NCBI GenBank assembly: GCA_947039955.1
Contig: CAMRAC010000001.1
Coordinates: forward strand, 151,103 to 215,102
Direction of reading: 5' to 3'
Source: an uncultured Mycoplasma sp.
Lineage (GTDB): Bacteria > Bacillota_I > Bacilli_A > Mycoplasmatales > Metamycoplasmataceae
Length of the DNA: 64,000 bases
Positions 31,298 to 42,120 of this stretch are shown one piece after another. Position 1 is the stretch's first letter. Every line of letters starts with the position of its first letter. The position numbers and the translations under genes are program-made. The notes beneath the pieces are model-generated. The model worked only from the letters and a program-made list of their open reading frames with translations. It did no database searches and was not told the DNA's origin.

Positions 31298-31305
31298 TAT
31301 TAAAT

Positions 31306-32604
31306 TTATAAAGGTTTTTTTAATATTCTAAACATATTAGTTTTATAAACTTCTACTCCTGGTTGGTTAAATGGGTTAACCTCCATTAAGTAAGCACTCA
31401 TAGCAACAGCTCTTTCAAAAAACATTACTATAGCTCCAAAACTTTCTTCGTTAAGTTCAGGAAGTTCAATGTGCATATTTGGAACTTGTCCAATAGAAGA
31501 GTGAGCATCTAGCGTTGCTTGGAAAGCTACGTTGTTGATTTCATGAACACTTCTATTGATTAAGTAGTTAAGATTATCTAAGTTTTCTCTATCTTCTACG
31601 ATTTCTAAGTCAATCATTGGTTTGTGAACGGTTAATACAGTTTCAAATAAGATTTTTGAACCTTCTTGGATAAATTGACCTAAAGAGTGTAAATCTGTTG
31701 AGAAGATTGCACTATGAGGTAATAAACCTTTGTTTAGTTTTCCTTCTGATTCACCAAATAGTTGTTTTCATCACTCTAGAAAGAAGTTCATGTTTGGCTC
31801 ATAAGCAACAATCATTTCAGACTTAAATTCTTTTTCTTTTCATAGAATAAATCTAGTAACTGCATATTGGTAAGCTAAGTTATCTTCTAATGAGTCGATT
31901 GAATAATCTTCGTTAGCAGCTTTTGCTCCAGCGATCATTTTCTTCAAGTTTAGACCTATACAAGCAAAAGGGAATAAACCAACAGGTGTTAAAACAGAGA
32001 ATCTTCCCCCGATGTTATCAGGAATAACAAATCTTTGGTATCCTTCTTGTTCTGATAGTTGGAACAATGATCCTTTATTTGCATCTGTTGTTGCGATAAT
32101 AAAGTCCTTAGCATTGTTTTTACCAATTGTATCTTCTAATAGTTTCTTAAACATTCTGAAAGCAATAGCGGGCTCTGTAGTTGTTCCTGATTTAGAAATA
32201 ACGTTAATAGCAAATTTTTTGTTTTCTACATATTTTAATTTTTGGGCTAAATCTGTTGAAGATAAAGATTCTCCGGCAAAGATAACGTCCATTTTTTTCT
32301 CTTCAGGAGTTGGATAGTTTCCTAGGATGAAGTCAATACCAGCTTTAACACCAAGGTAAGATCCTCCAATACCAATAACAACCAAAACCTCAATTTCGTG
32401 ACTGTGTAGTTTTTTGGCTACCATTTCCATTTCTTTGATATCTTGCATTTCTACATTGTTAGGTAAGTCTTTTCAACCTAAGAACTCGTGTCCTAAAGAT
32501 TCATATTTTTCCATTTTGTTGTGAATCTCTTTAACTTGAGCTTCATATTTCATGATGTTTGTAAAATCGATTGCCCGACTTAAGTTTAATTTTATTTTTT
32601 TCAT
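31306..32604 (-). CDS. pgi: Glucose-6-phosphate isomerase
   Basis: 432 residues with TGA codons for Trp. Converts glucose-6-phosphate to fructose-6-phosphate in glycolysis. Seen: [14 protein letters not shown], the sugar-phosphate binding [25 protein letters not shown] (family signature), and [11 protein letters not shown] near the C-terminus. Start ATG at 32604 lies inside the end of the S1-domain gene. Its length suits the short bacterial form. Confidence 0.97.
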
Positions 32605-32918
32605 TTGTCTACCTCTTTGTTGTTAAAATTTAATAAATTTTGGAAGGCGCTAGCCGTCTCTTTGATTTCGTATTTGAATGGAAAGTTTAAATAATCAGCT
32701 CTGCCGCTTTTAAAGTCACAAAAATAAACATTATCTTTAAATGATTTTACTAATAGTTCTAATTTTTCTCCTAAGTGGAAAATCTCTGGTAAAGAACGAA
32801 CATAATAATCCGATACATCATTAATATAAATAATGCCAACTTTGTTGTCTTCGGTTTGCACTTCAACAAAGTTTTTTGTAATTTTATTAACATAACCTTT
32901 TATATACTTTTTATTCAT
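32592..32918 (-). CDS. S1-like RNA-binding domain protein
   Basis: 108 residues; a TGA at 32601 is Trp and the true stop is at 32592, so it overlaps pgi by 13 bp. GYVNKITKNFVEVQT, GIIYINDVSDYYV and LGEKLELLVKSF form the five-strand pattern of an S1/OB domain. Mollicutes and Firmicutes keep small S1 proteins of unclear role; RNA binding is inferred from the fold. Confidence 0.7.
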
Positions 32919-32928
32919 AACAAGTTAA

Positions 32929-33642
32929 TTATATTATTTTTATTCCTTTTTTTGTAATTTCAAAAACTTCTTTTCCAAGTTTCTTTTTAATTTTGAAAAT
33001 GATTTGGTCAACAACCCTTGAACCATCTTCTCCTTGGTCGTTTCAAAGAGTGGTAAAAATCTTTCTTTTTGTAACAAAACCAACATTAACATTCAACATT
33101 AATAAGTCCATTAGTTGAAATTCTTTTTTTGTTAAATGAATTTCTGAATCATTAAAGTAAAAACGACTCTTATTTTTATCTATAATCATACCTTTACACA
33201 TAATTGTTGTATTCTTGCTGTGTGAATCTCAAGATCTTCTTAACATAGATATTATTTTTCATTTTAAAAAGTCAAAACCATCATCCTTATAAATGATCTC
33301 ATCTGCACCAGATTTAAAAAATTTATAATCATCACCATCAAATTTATCTAAAACCATTACTTGTAAAAAGATGTGGTTTTTTGTATGACATTGATCATAA
33401 AACTCTCAATTAAAAATAGATTTATAACTTTCATCAAAGTCAATAAACAATATATCGGGTGTTACAGTCATTGTTTCTAAGTCTTCAGGACCAGCAAAAT
33501 CTAGGTATTTTCAAGTGATGTTGAAATATTCTTCTGAGATTTTAAACAGTTTATCAAATTCTTCTTTATCGGTTTTTTTGTTTGCAATAACCAAAATATT
33601 TAGTGGGCTTCTATTAAAGTTTTTCTTCAAGTGTTTTTGCAT
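32929..33642 (-). CDS. Orphan OmpR-type response regulator
   Basis: 237 residues with several TGA. Residues 13-125 form a receiver-like fold: LNILVIANKK, DILFIDFD with a possible phospho-acceptor Asp 68, then SGADEIIYKDDGFDFLKW. Residues 140-237 are a winged-helix DNA-binding domain with ihLTKKEFQLMDLLMLN, RKIFTTLW and RVVDQIIFKIKKKL, typical of OmpR/PhoB. The N-terminal acidic pair of an active receiver is replaced, so it may work without phosphate. No histidine kinase is in view; few mycoplasmas keep such proteins. Divergent from recO. Confidence 0.8.
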
Positions 33643-33674
33643 ATAATTCAATTATATAAATATAATTATAAATT

Positions 33675-34328
33675 ATGCAAACAAAAATTATTAAAGGCAT
33701 TATTGTGTCTAAAACTCCATATGCTGAACATGACGAAATGTTGAATGTATTGACAGAAGAGGGCTTTTTAAATATATATGCTAAGGGTGTTAAAAAAACT
33801 GAAAGTAAAAACAGAATCAACATTTTTAGGGGTTCTTTGGTTAGTTTTGAAATATTTAACTCTTATGCTACTGAACACTCAGTTTTATTAAAAAAAGCCG
33901 TAATGATTCAGGCACTACCTGATGTAACAAAAACAAACTCAATGAAAATTGAGTCATTACTTAAGGCTATCAAGAACATTAGAGAAGGTGATATTGAGCT
34001 TTACAAAACATATATTGAATTATTAAATGACTTTGATGGTCCAAATTTTTGAAAGAATCAATCTTTCTTAATATCTCAAATTTTAAACCACATGGGTGTT
34101 GGGTTATCTTTTTCAAGTTGTGTATATTGTGGGTCAAATCAAGAACTCTTAGATTTTGATGCTTCACAAGGTGGAATTATCTGTAAAAATCATACAAAAA
34201 ACAACGTTGCCTTAAAACTCTTGAAGTCTTTGTTTTTATTGGGATATTCAAGAGAAAAATATGTTTTGGAAACATCTCCAGAGACAAATCAAGAAGTCTT
34301 AAAAATGTTAGGAGACTTGTTGATTTAG
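33675..34328 (+). CDS. recO: DNA repair protein RecO
   Basis: 217 residues with one TGA. N-terminal OB fold KIIKGIIVSKTPYAEHDEMLNVLTEE, then YAKGVKKTESKNR, and a C-terminal zinc element SCVYCGS with a later Cys. RecO anneals SSB-covered strands and helps load RecA. Starts 33 bp from the divergent response regulator gene. Confidence 0.92.
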
Positions 34329-34350
34329 ATTGATGGTCTCAATTGAGAAA

Positions 34351-34424
34351 TGGCAAGGGATAGAGGAATCGAACCCCTACATGCAGGTTTGGAATCTGCA
34401 GCACTACCGTTATACTAATCCCTT
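34351..34424 (-). tRNA. tRNA-Trp (anticodon CCA)
   Basis: 74 nt on the minus strand with encoded CCA. Acceptor AAGGGAT/ATCCCTT pairs fully; D-arm GTAT/GTGC with GG in the loop; anticodon loop TTCCAAA gives CCA; T-arm AGGGG/CCTCT with TTCGATT loop. One mismatch (A-C) closes the anticodon stem. It aligns well with known bacterial tRNA-Trp. It reads UGG; in code 4 a second tRNA-Trp(UCA) for UGA must be elsewhere. Confidence 0.9.
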
Positions 34425-34501
34425 AATTTGATATTTTTCTCAATTATAAAATATAATAAGAGAAATTATTAAAATAAAACTTTTAATACAAGGAATCAAA
34501 C

Positions 34502-35578
34502 ATGACAGTAACAATAGAAAAATATAATCAAAATGGAGAAGGGGTTGCCTTTGTTGACAATAAGCCAATTTATATTTTTGGTGCTATTCGTGGTGAAGAA
34601 GTTGAGATCAATATCATTGTTGAAAAGGAAAAATATTCAATAGGTGAGGTTGCAAAAATAATCAAACCCTCAATAAACAGAAGAAAAGAAACTTTTGAAG
34701 ATGCCAAACTAATTGGAGGATATGAGTTAATTCACATGAACCAAGAAGAGCAAATCGCTTTCAAAACCGAAAGAGTTATGAACGACTTTAAAGGAATTGC
34801 TAAAACAGAACTAAAGAATCTTGAGTTTTTCGTGGGTGAAAAAGAATTTTATTATCGTAATAAAGTAACATTACATGACGGTGCCTTTTATCAAAAGCAA
34901 ACCAAGAATAAGATTAAGATTGATAACTATATGTTATCTGACATTGAATATGATGAAACTTTACCCGGGGAAATCATCTATAGAAAGTTAGACACTTTAA
35001 TTGTGGGTAATAAAAAATCAGGTTTATCAACAACTGATTCAATGTTTGGTTTAAAGTTTAACGTTGGTATTGGATCTTTCTATCAAACCAATAAAGAAGT
35101 AGCTCAAGAAGCTTACAGAGACATTAAAAACTATGTAATGGAAAATGGAAAAACATTAGACCTTTATTCAGGTATAGGAACTATAGCTATTTATGTTAGT
35201 GATATTTCAGAGTCTGTGGTTGCTGTTGAAGATAACAAAGATTCTTACAACAATGCCGTTCAAAACATCTTGCAAAACCAAGTTACAAACGTTAGATTTA
35301 TTAAAGCTGATGTTGAAATTTTTCTAAAGAAAAACAACAGCCATTTTAATACATTTATAATCGACCCTCCAAGAGAAGGTATGAGTTCTAAAGTTATTAA
35401 AACATTAATTCTAAAATTCAAACCAGAAAGAATTATTTATCTTTCATGTAATCCAGGAACACAAGCTGCTGATTTTGCCAAACTAAAAAGACACTACAGA
35501 ATTATCTTTAACAAAGTTTATGATATGTTTCCACAGACAAAACACATTGAATCACTTATTGTGTTAGAAAAAAGATAA
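34502..35578 (+). CDS. rlmD: 23S rRNA (uracil-C5)-methyltransferase, RlmD/RlmCD type
   Basis: 358 residues, no TGA. N-terminal TRAM-like domain (VTIEKYNQNGEGVAFVDNKPIYI), RNA-binding middle, then a SAM domain with LDLYSGIGTIAIY, the FIIDPPREGMSSKV block and the catalytic cysteine in YLSCNPGTQAADF. Methylates uridine at C5 in 23S rRNA (or tRNA in related enzymes); the exact target is not decidable here. Lacks the N-terminal Fe-S cysteine cluster seen in some relatives. Confidence 0.9.
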   Translation: MTVTIEKYNQNGEGVAFVDNKPIYIFGAIRGEEVEINIIVEKEKYSIGEVAKIIKPSINRRKETFEDAKLIGGYELIHMNQEEQIAFKTERVMNDFKGIAKTELKNLEFFVGEKEFYYRNKVTLHDGAFYQKQTKNKIKIDNYMLSDIEYDETLPGEIIYRKLDTLIVGNKKSGLSTTDSMFGLKFNVGIGSFYQTNKEVAQEAYRDIKNYVMENGKTLDLYSGIGTIAIYVSDISESVVAVEDNKDSYNNAVQNILQNQVTNVRFIKADVEIFLKKNNSHFNTFIIDPPREGMSSKVIKTLILKFKPERIIYLSCNPGTQAADFAKLKRHYRIIFNKVYDMFPQTKHIESLIVLEKR

Positions 35579-36682
35579 TTACTTACCAATTCTAAAATTA
35601 CAGATGTCGCCATCTTTCAATTTATAAGTTTTACCTTCTAGGTGCATTTTTCCATTATCCTTAGCACCTTTTTCACCACCGAATTCAATGAAGTCATCAT
35701 AACCAATTACTTCCGCTCTAATAAAGTTCTTTTCAAAATCAGTGTGGATGATTCCAGCACATTGTGGTGCACTCATATCTTTTGTAAAAACTCAAGCTCT
35801 TGTTTCTTGAACTCCAACTGTGAAGTATGTGAATAAATTCAATCATTTAAATGATGTTGAAATCAAGTTGTCTAATCCTGAAACTGTTAGTCCGTATTCT
35901 TCCAAGAACATTTCTTTACTTTCTTCGTCTAAGATTGCAATTTCAGATTCTATTTCAACAGATAATCCAATGATTTCCATTTCTTTAGTTTTAATATATT
36001 CTGATAATTTTTTGAATTCAGGTTCATCCATTGGTGAAGCTGCAAACGAAGAACCGACATTACCAACAACCAACATTGGTTTTAATGTTAATAATTGATA
36101 GTGTTTAATAATTCTTAATTCTTCTTCATCAAGATCCATTTCTCTAGCTGGAATATTTTTCTCAAAAGCATCTAATAGTTTTGTGACAACTTCCATTTCT
36201 CTAATTAAAACTTTATCACCAGTGCTAATTGCTCTTTTGCCAATTCTAGTTTTAATATTTGTTATTACTTGCATATCAGCTAATAATAACTCTAGGTTTA
36301 TTACTTCAAAATCTCTTAAAGCATCAATTGAACTTGAAACATGTAAAACATCATCGTTTTTAAAACATCTAATAACGTGGACAATTAAATCAACCTCACG
36401 AATGTTAGATAGAAATTTATTACCTAAACCCTCGCCCTTTGAAGCTCCTTCAACCAATCCGGCAATATCAACAAACTCAAAAGTAGCCTTAACTGTTTTT
36501 TTAGTTTTAACCATATCGGCCAATAATGTGATTCTTGAATCATTTAATTCAACCACACTAACATTAGGATCTATTGTAGTAAAGGCGTAATTTGCTGACT
36601 CAACCTTCATTTTTGTTAAACCAGAGAATAAAGTACTCTTTCCAACGTTGGGCAAACCAACAATTCCTGCTTTTAATGACAT
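35579..36682 (-). CDS. ychF: Redox-regulated ATPase YchF
   Basis: 367 residues with TGA codons. Obg-family GTPase fold that prefers ATP: G1 [37 protein letters not shown], and a C-terminal TGS-like domain with [18 protein letters not shown] and [11 protein letters not shown]. Binds the ribosome and is linked to stress. Convergent with the methyltransferase gene, abutting at 35578/35579. Confidence 0.96.
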
Positions 36683-36743
36683 ATGACCTCTTTTGTATAA
36701 TTATTAATAAGTATAAACTAAAATATATATAATAATATTAATA

Positions 36744-38075
36744 ATGTTTGACACAATAGTTGCAATAGCTTCGGGCAATATAAACCAAGCCATCTCAATA
36801 ATTCGAATTAGCGGTCCTGACGCTTTTTCAATTATTTCGAAAATTTTTACAGGAAAAATTGGAGAAGACAAAAGTATTGCCTTCGGTTATATAGTTGATG
36901 AAAACAAAAAAAGACTAGATGAAGTTCTTGTGAATGTTTTCCGTGGTACTCAAAACTTTGTAGGTGAAGATACAATTGAAATCAATGCTCATGGCGGGGT
37001 TGTGATTACTAATATCATCTTAGAACTAATCATAAGTTTTGGTGCAAGACATGCAACGCCTGGTGAGTTTTCAAGAAGAGCTTTTTTAAACGGAAAACTA
37101 GATCTTATCAAAGCGGAAGCGATCAATGATTTAATTCATGCAAAGACTAAATTACAAACTAAAATAGCTGTTCAAAAATTTAATAACAAATCTTCTGAAA
37201 TGATCTTAGAACTAATTAAAGAGATCGAATACATCATTGGAATTTGTGAAGTTAATATAGATTATCCAGAATATGATGATGTTGAAAAAATGGATGGTGA
37301 TAAGATGGTTAAATCTATTAACACCTTAACAATCAAGATTAATCAAATTATTAAGGTGTCTGAAGAGAATCAAGTTTTTATTGTTCCGCAAGTTATTGCT
37401 ATAGTGGGTTTACCCAATGCTGGTAAAAGTGCTTTAATGAATGCTATATTAAATGAAGAAAAATCAATAGTTACAAATATTGCTGGAACCACGCGTGATG
37501 TTGTAGAGGGTGAAATTGTTTTCAACAACATCATTTTAAAATTTAAAGATACAGCAGGTATTAGAACGTCGGAAGATACCATTGAAAAAATGGGTATTGA
37601 AAAATCTTACAAAGAAATAGAGAATGCTGATATCGTAGTTCATGTTGTTGATGCCAATATTGAAGAACAAGAAGTTGACCACAATATAGCACTTCTTGCA
37701 AAAGATAAATTTTACTTTAAGGTTTTCAACAAATCAGACTTATTAAAAAAAGATGATGCCTCAAAGTTAAAATCATCAATTTTGATTTCTGCAAAAAATA
37801 ATGATATTAGTCAATTAGAAAATGCTTTTGATTTACATTTTCAAAATGCAGATATTGAATCATCATCATTTTTTAATAATCGTCAAATAGCTCTTTTAAA
37901 ACAAGGTAAAAATTTATTACAAGAAGCCCTAGAAGCTATTGGTGATGAAATGGGATTCGACGTTGTTATCGTTGATGTTGTTTCTGCTTGAGAAAGTATC
38001 AAATCAATTGTAGGAGAAATAAACAAAGAAGATTTACTAGATAGTATTTTTGCCAATTTTTGTTTGGGGAAATAA
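36744..38075 (+). CDS. mnmE: tRNA modification GTPase MnmE
   Basis: 443 residues, one TGA (Trp). N-terminal formyl-THF-binding domain (MFDTIVAIAS, GEFSRRAFLNGKLDLIKAEA), a GTPase domain with G1 GLPNAGKSALMN, DTAGIRTS and NKSD, and the C-terminal FCLGK motif. With MnmG it makes the cmnm5 modification at U34 of several tRNAs. Divergent from ychF with 61 bp between starts. Followed 2 bp later by tatD. Confidence 0.97.
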
Positions 38076-38077
38076 TT

Positions 38078-38863
38078 ATGAAGAAATATATAGATTTACA
38101 CGCACATCCATTTAAAGAGTATTTTGAGAATCCACATCAAATTATTGAAGATTCACACAAGGCTGGGATTGATACCATGATGCTTATAGGAACTTGTGTA
38201 GAAGATTCTAAAGAGGTTAAGGAATTAGCTTCTAAACACACTTACACATTCCCTGTTATAGGTATCCACCCAAATGATGCAAGTAATAATGATGACTTGC
38301 CGAAATTGAGAGAACTAATGGATCAGTCCGTTGTTGCTATTGGAGAAATTGGTTTCGATTTTCATTATGATGATTCACCATCTCAAGAACAACAAGAGAT
38401 CTTTTTTAGATATCAAGTTGAACTAGCTCTTGAGTTTGATGTCCCTGTTATTATTCATTCTAGGGATTCAACCGAAGCAACGTTTGAATTATTGAAAGAA
38501 TATAAAGGAAAATATCCTAAGATGAAAATAGTAATTCATTCATATTCTTCTGGTCCGGATTGAGTAGAACGCTTTTTAAACATCGGAGCTTATTTATCTT
38601 TTTCTGGTGTTGTAACATTCAAGAATGCCAAAGACGTTCAGGAAGCTGCTAAAATCACTCCCCTTGATCGTATATTCTATGAAACAGATACTCCGTATTT
38701 AAGTCCGGCACCCATGCGCGGAAAAACAAACATACCCAGTTATGCCATTCACACCGCTAAGTTTATTGCTGACTTAAAAGAAATTGGCGTTGAGGAACTT
38801 AATGTAGAAGTTAATAAAAGTGTTGAATTACTGTTCAATCTTAATAAGGAGAAAAATGAATAA
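38078..38863 (+). CDS. tatD: TatD family metal-dependent DNase
   Basis: 261 residues. Metal ligands: DLHAHP at the start, GEIGFDFHY, VIIHSRDS, IVIHSYSSG, and ETDTPYLSPAPMRGK near the end. TatD proteins are TIM-barrel nucleases with 3' exonuclease or AP-type activity. The ATG at 38078 follows mnmE by 2 bp. Its end overlaps rsmA by 8 bp. Confidence 0.95.
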
Positions 38864-39629
38864 AAAATATGCAATGAAAAGGTTTGGTCAAAACTTTCTA
38901 CAAGATACTAGTGTCTTAGAAAGAATTGTTGATAGTATTGATATTACAAACAAGAATATTATTGAAATAGGTCCTGGTAAAGGAGCACTTTCAAAGTTGA
39001 TTTTAAAAAAGGCGAAACACTTGGTCGCTTTTGAAATAGATTTTAATTTAGTTGATTTTTTGAAAGAAGAAATAAAGGATGAGCACTTCACTTTAATTAA
39101 TGAAGATTTCCTAAAAATTGATTTATCAGAATATAAAGGTTATTCAATTATGGCTAATATTCCATATAACATTACCACTCCAATTTTGTTTAAACTTTTC
39201 GAAAATAATGAGAATTTTGATGATGTTATTTTAATGGTTCAAAAAGAAGTTGCTGAAAGAATTAGTGCCAAACCAGGAACAACAAATTATGGTAAATTAA
39301 GTGTAAGTTCAGCTCACTTTACTGTGGCAAATAAATTGTTTGACATTAGTCCCAAAGCGTTTTACCCATCACCTAAAGTTACTTCGTCAATCATACATTT
39401 GAAAATGAAAAAAGATAGACCTGAAATCAATGATGAAGCATTTTTATTGTTTGTTAAACTATGTTTTGCTATGAGAAGAAAAACATTAATTAATAACTTA
39501 AAACAACAACCAAACTATGATGAAAAAAGAGTTCAAGAATTTTACTCATCACAAAATTTAAATTTAGATATCAGACCACAAACATTAACACTGGAACAAT
39601 ATCAAGAATTATTTAAGTTATTTTCATAA
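38856..39629 (+). CDS. rsmA: 16S rRNA (adenine1518/1519-N6)-dimethyltransferase
   Basis: 257 residues. Opening KRFGQNFLQD, SAM-binding IEIGPGKGALSKL, catalytic NIPYNITTPILF, and FYPSPKVTSSI. Makes the four methyl groups on two adjacent adenines near the 3' end of 16S rRNA. Start at 38856 has AAGGAG 5 bp upstream, inside the end of tatD, so coupled. Confidence 0.97.
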   Translation: MNKKYAMKRFGQNFLQDTSVLERIVDSIDITNKNIIEIGPGKGALSKLILKKAKHLVAFEIDFNLVDFLKEEIKDEHFTLINEDFLKIDLSEYKGYSIMANIPYNITTPILFKLFENNENFDDVILMVQKEVAERISAKPGTTNYGKLSVSSAHFTVANKLFDISPKAFYPSPKVTSSIIHLKMKKDRPEINDEAFLLFVKLCFAMRRKTLINNLKQQPNYDEKRVQEFYSSQNLNLDIRPQTLTLEQYQELFKLFS

Positions 39630-39702
39630 GTTTTAGAAATAATTTAAAATAAAAATAATTTATCTTTTGTAATATAATTGTATATAAACTCAAAGGAGCG
39701 TT

Positions 39703-40356
39703 ATGTCAATTAGTAGAAAACAAATAGAAACATCAATTATCAATGTGGGAGAAGTTCCAGTATTAGTAGAAGACATGATTAAAACTCGTGAAACAATGAT
39801 TTTAGACTTTGAAGCTAGAACAACTTTAACCATTGCAGAAATTAGAAGTTTAAGAGATAAATTTGTTAACAAAAAATTGTTCCAAAAAATTATTGATAAT
39901 GCAGAAGGGTCAATTTTTTTAAATAATATTTTAACAATTGAAGAACAAATTTTCAATGATAGTAAAGCGCTAACAATTAAACAAGTTGCTTACTTTGCGA
40001 TTTACTATAAAAAACAATTAGGACAAAAAGATTCTTTTAATAGAGTTATAAAAAATACAGAAGGTGGATTTGACAGCTGATTCAGGATCCATGTTAAATA
40101 TAATTTCTTAATTAAATTAGAAAGATTTTATGCAGAAACAATTAATACTTTAATTAACTTAAACTATAAAACAACAACTGTATATGAAACAGATATTGAG
40201 TTTGAACAAAAGCAAACAATAAGATATATAGAAAGAACGTTTTTACCATACTTTGAGTCATTTTTACAATACGATTGAGATCAAGCTGTTGTTAAAAACG
40301 ATGAATTTATGGCGACAACAGAGAAAAAGAAAAAAACAATAATATTCGATAAGTAA
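39703..40356 (+). CDS. Conserved hypothetical helical protein
   Basis: 217 residues with two TGA. Mostly helical, with N-terminal VPVLVEDMIKTRETMILDFEA and a middle KQVAYFAIYYKKQL. No membrane segment or known motif. Promoter candidate TATAAT at 39673-39678 and a ribosome site AAAGGAG. Ends inside a terminator hairpin, so it is a single-gene unit. Confidence 0.75.
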
Positions 40357-40377
40357 TTTTTAAAATTACTTTTTTTA
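40351..40377 (+). terminator. Terminator overlapping the stop of the preceding gene
   Basis: AAGTAATTTT and AAAATTACTT form a 10-bp stem with a single base between, followed by T7. The left arm contains the stop codon itself. Confidence 0.8.
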
Positions 40378-40403
40378 ATATTTAAAACACAAGGGGAAAA
40401 ATA

Positions 40404-41381
40404 ATGAATTTAAATGATAATGTAAAACTTTTTGGAATGTCTGGTTCTGAGGCGTTAGCAAAAAGTGTTTCTCAAATTTCGGGAATTAAATTAGTGAAGG
40501 TTGAGAAGACAACATTTGCTGATGGTGAGATGATTTTACACTCTGTGGAAACTGTTCGTAATGCAAATGTATTTATAATTTGCAATACATCTAGTCCTGA
40601 GTCTATTATGGAATTATTATTATTTGTAGATTCTGTTAAAAGAGCTAGTGCAAGATATATCACAGTTATAAACTCATATTATGGTTATTCAAGACAAGAT
40701 AGAAAAGCTAAGCAAAGAGAACCAATCGGCGCAAGATTAATGGCAAACATTTTAGAGGTTTCAGGAATCAATAAATTAATAACAGTTGATTTACACAATC
40801 CATCTATACAAGGTTTCTTTAATATTCCGGTTGATGATTTAAGATGATCAATTAGTTTGGCTAGTTATTTAACTAAAATAAGTGAAGAAAACGATGGTAT
40901 GAAATTTACTATTGTTTCTCCTGATCATGGTGGCGCTGTTAGAGCTAGGGTTTTGGCAGAGTTAATTTCAAACACAGTTCAAATAGCGATTGTGGATAAA
41001 AGAAGAGTGGGACCAAACCAAAGCGAAATATTAGGAATCCTTGGAAACGTTACTGGGAAAAATATTGTTATTATTGATGATATTATCGATACAGGAAATA
41101 CAATATTGAAAGCCGCAATAGCTCTAAAAGAAAAAGGAGCTAAAAAAATATTTATAGCTGCTACTCACGGTTTATTTACAAAATCGTTTGACTCATTTGA
41201 TAAATGTGATTCAATTGATAAAGTTTTAGTTTCAGATTCAATCGCAAGTGTGAGAGATATTAAGTCATCTAAACTGGACATTATTTCTTTGGCACCATTT
41301 ATTTCAGAAGTAATTCAAGCATCTATTGAATCAACATCTATTGCAAGCATATATGAGAAAATTAAAGAAAATGACCTTTAA
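40404..41381 (+). CDS. prs: Ribose-phosphate pyrophosphokinase
   Basis: 325 residues with one TGA. Makes PRPP from ribose-5-phosphate and ATP for nucleotide synthesis. Seen: YYGYSRQDRKAKQREPIGARLMA (ATP binding; shown in part), TVDLHNPSIQGFFNIP, DHGGAVRARV, and the PRPP loop VIIDDIIDTGNTI. Overlaps rsmG by 11 bp. Confidence 0.97.
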
Positions 41382-42057
41382 AGATAAAACGTTTGAGCTA
41401 ATCGGTAAAAATAAAGCCGTTTTTAACGATTTAGAGGCTTATGTTGACTTAATTGAAGAAACAAACAAGTCACTAAACTTAACGGGCTTTAGAGGTGATG
41501 ATTTATGAAGAGAAGGAATTTATCAGTCAATAGTTCTTATGAACGCCTCTTTTGAAAATACTAATGATAAAAAAATGTTAGACATTGGTTCTGGGGTTGG
41601 TTTTCCTTCGGTTCCTTTTTTGATTTTCAAAAAAAACTTTGATTTATTTATTGCTGAACCTAGTTTAAAGAGGGTTGCTTTTTTAGAAACAGTTAAAAAA
41701 CAATTAGATTTGAAAATCACTTTTATGGTTCAAAGGATTGAAGATGTAACTGAAGAAGGAATGTTCGATTTCATTACAGCAAGAGCAGTTACTTCTCTAA
41801 AAAACCTAATTGAAATTTCTTCTAAAGTGGGGGCAATTGATGCTAAATATTCATTTTTAAAAGGTCCAAAAATATATGATGAACTTGATGAAGCTGACTG
41901 AATTATTGATGAATTATCTCTGAAAACAGACATCAAAATATTGGATGTAGAAACCAAAAATGGCGACACACAAACACACTATTTATTTCAATATTATAAA
42001 ACCAAAAAAACACCAAAAACATACCCCAGAACATGGTTGATTATTTCCTCAAAATAA
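41371..42057 (+). CDS. rsmG: 16S rRNA (guanine527-N7)-methyltransferase
   Basis: 228 residues with TGA codons. NKSLNLTGFR, SAM motif LDIGSGVGFPSVP, and FDFITARAVTSLKNL. Starts at ATG 41371 within the end of prs. Methylates G527 in the 530 loop of 16S rRNA; its loss gives low streptomycin resistance in other bacteria. Confidence 0.95.
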
Positions 42058-42120
42058 CCCCATAAACTCTGTTTGTGATACAATTACTCTATATTATATT
42101 TGTATTGCAGAAGGGCTGAA

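Noticed and set aside
31069..34000. dnaA next to dnaN
   Set aside because: No protein with DnaA Walker motifs and C-terminal DNA-binding domain is present; only box-like sites are.
35820..36590. Open frames antisense to ychF
   Set aside because: Shadows of a conserved gene; low-complexity translation.
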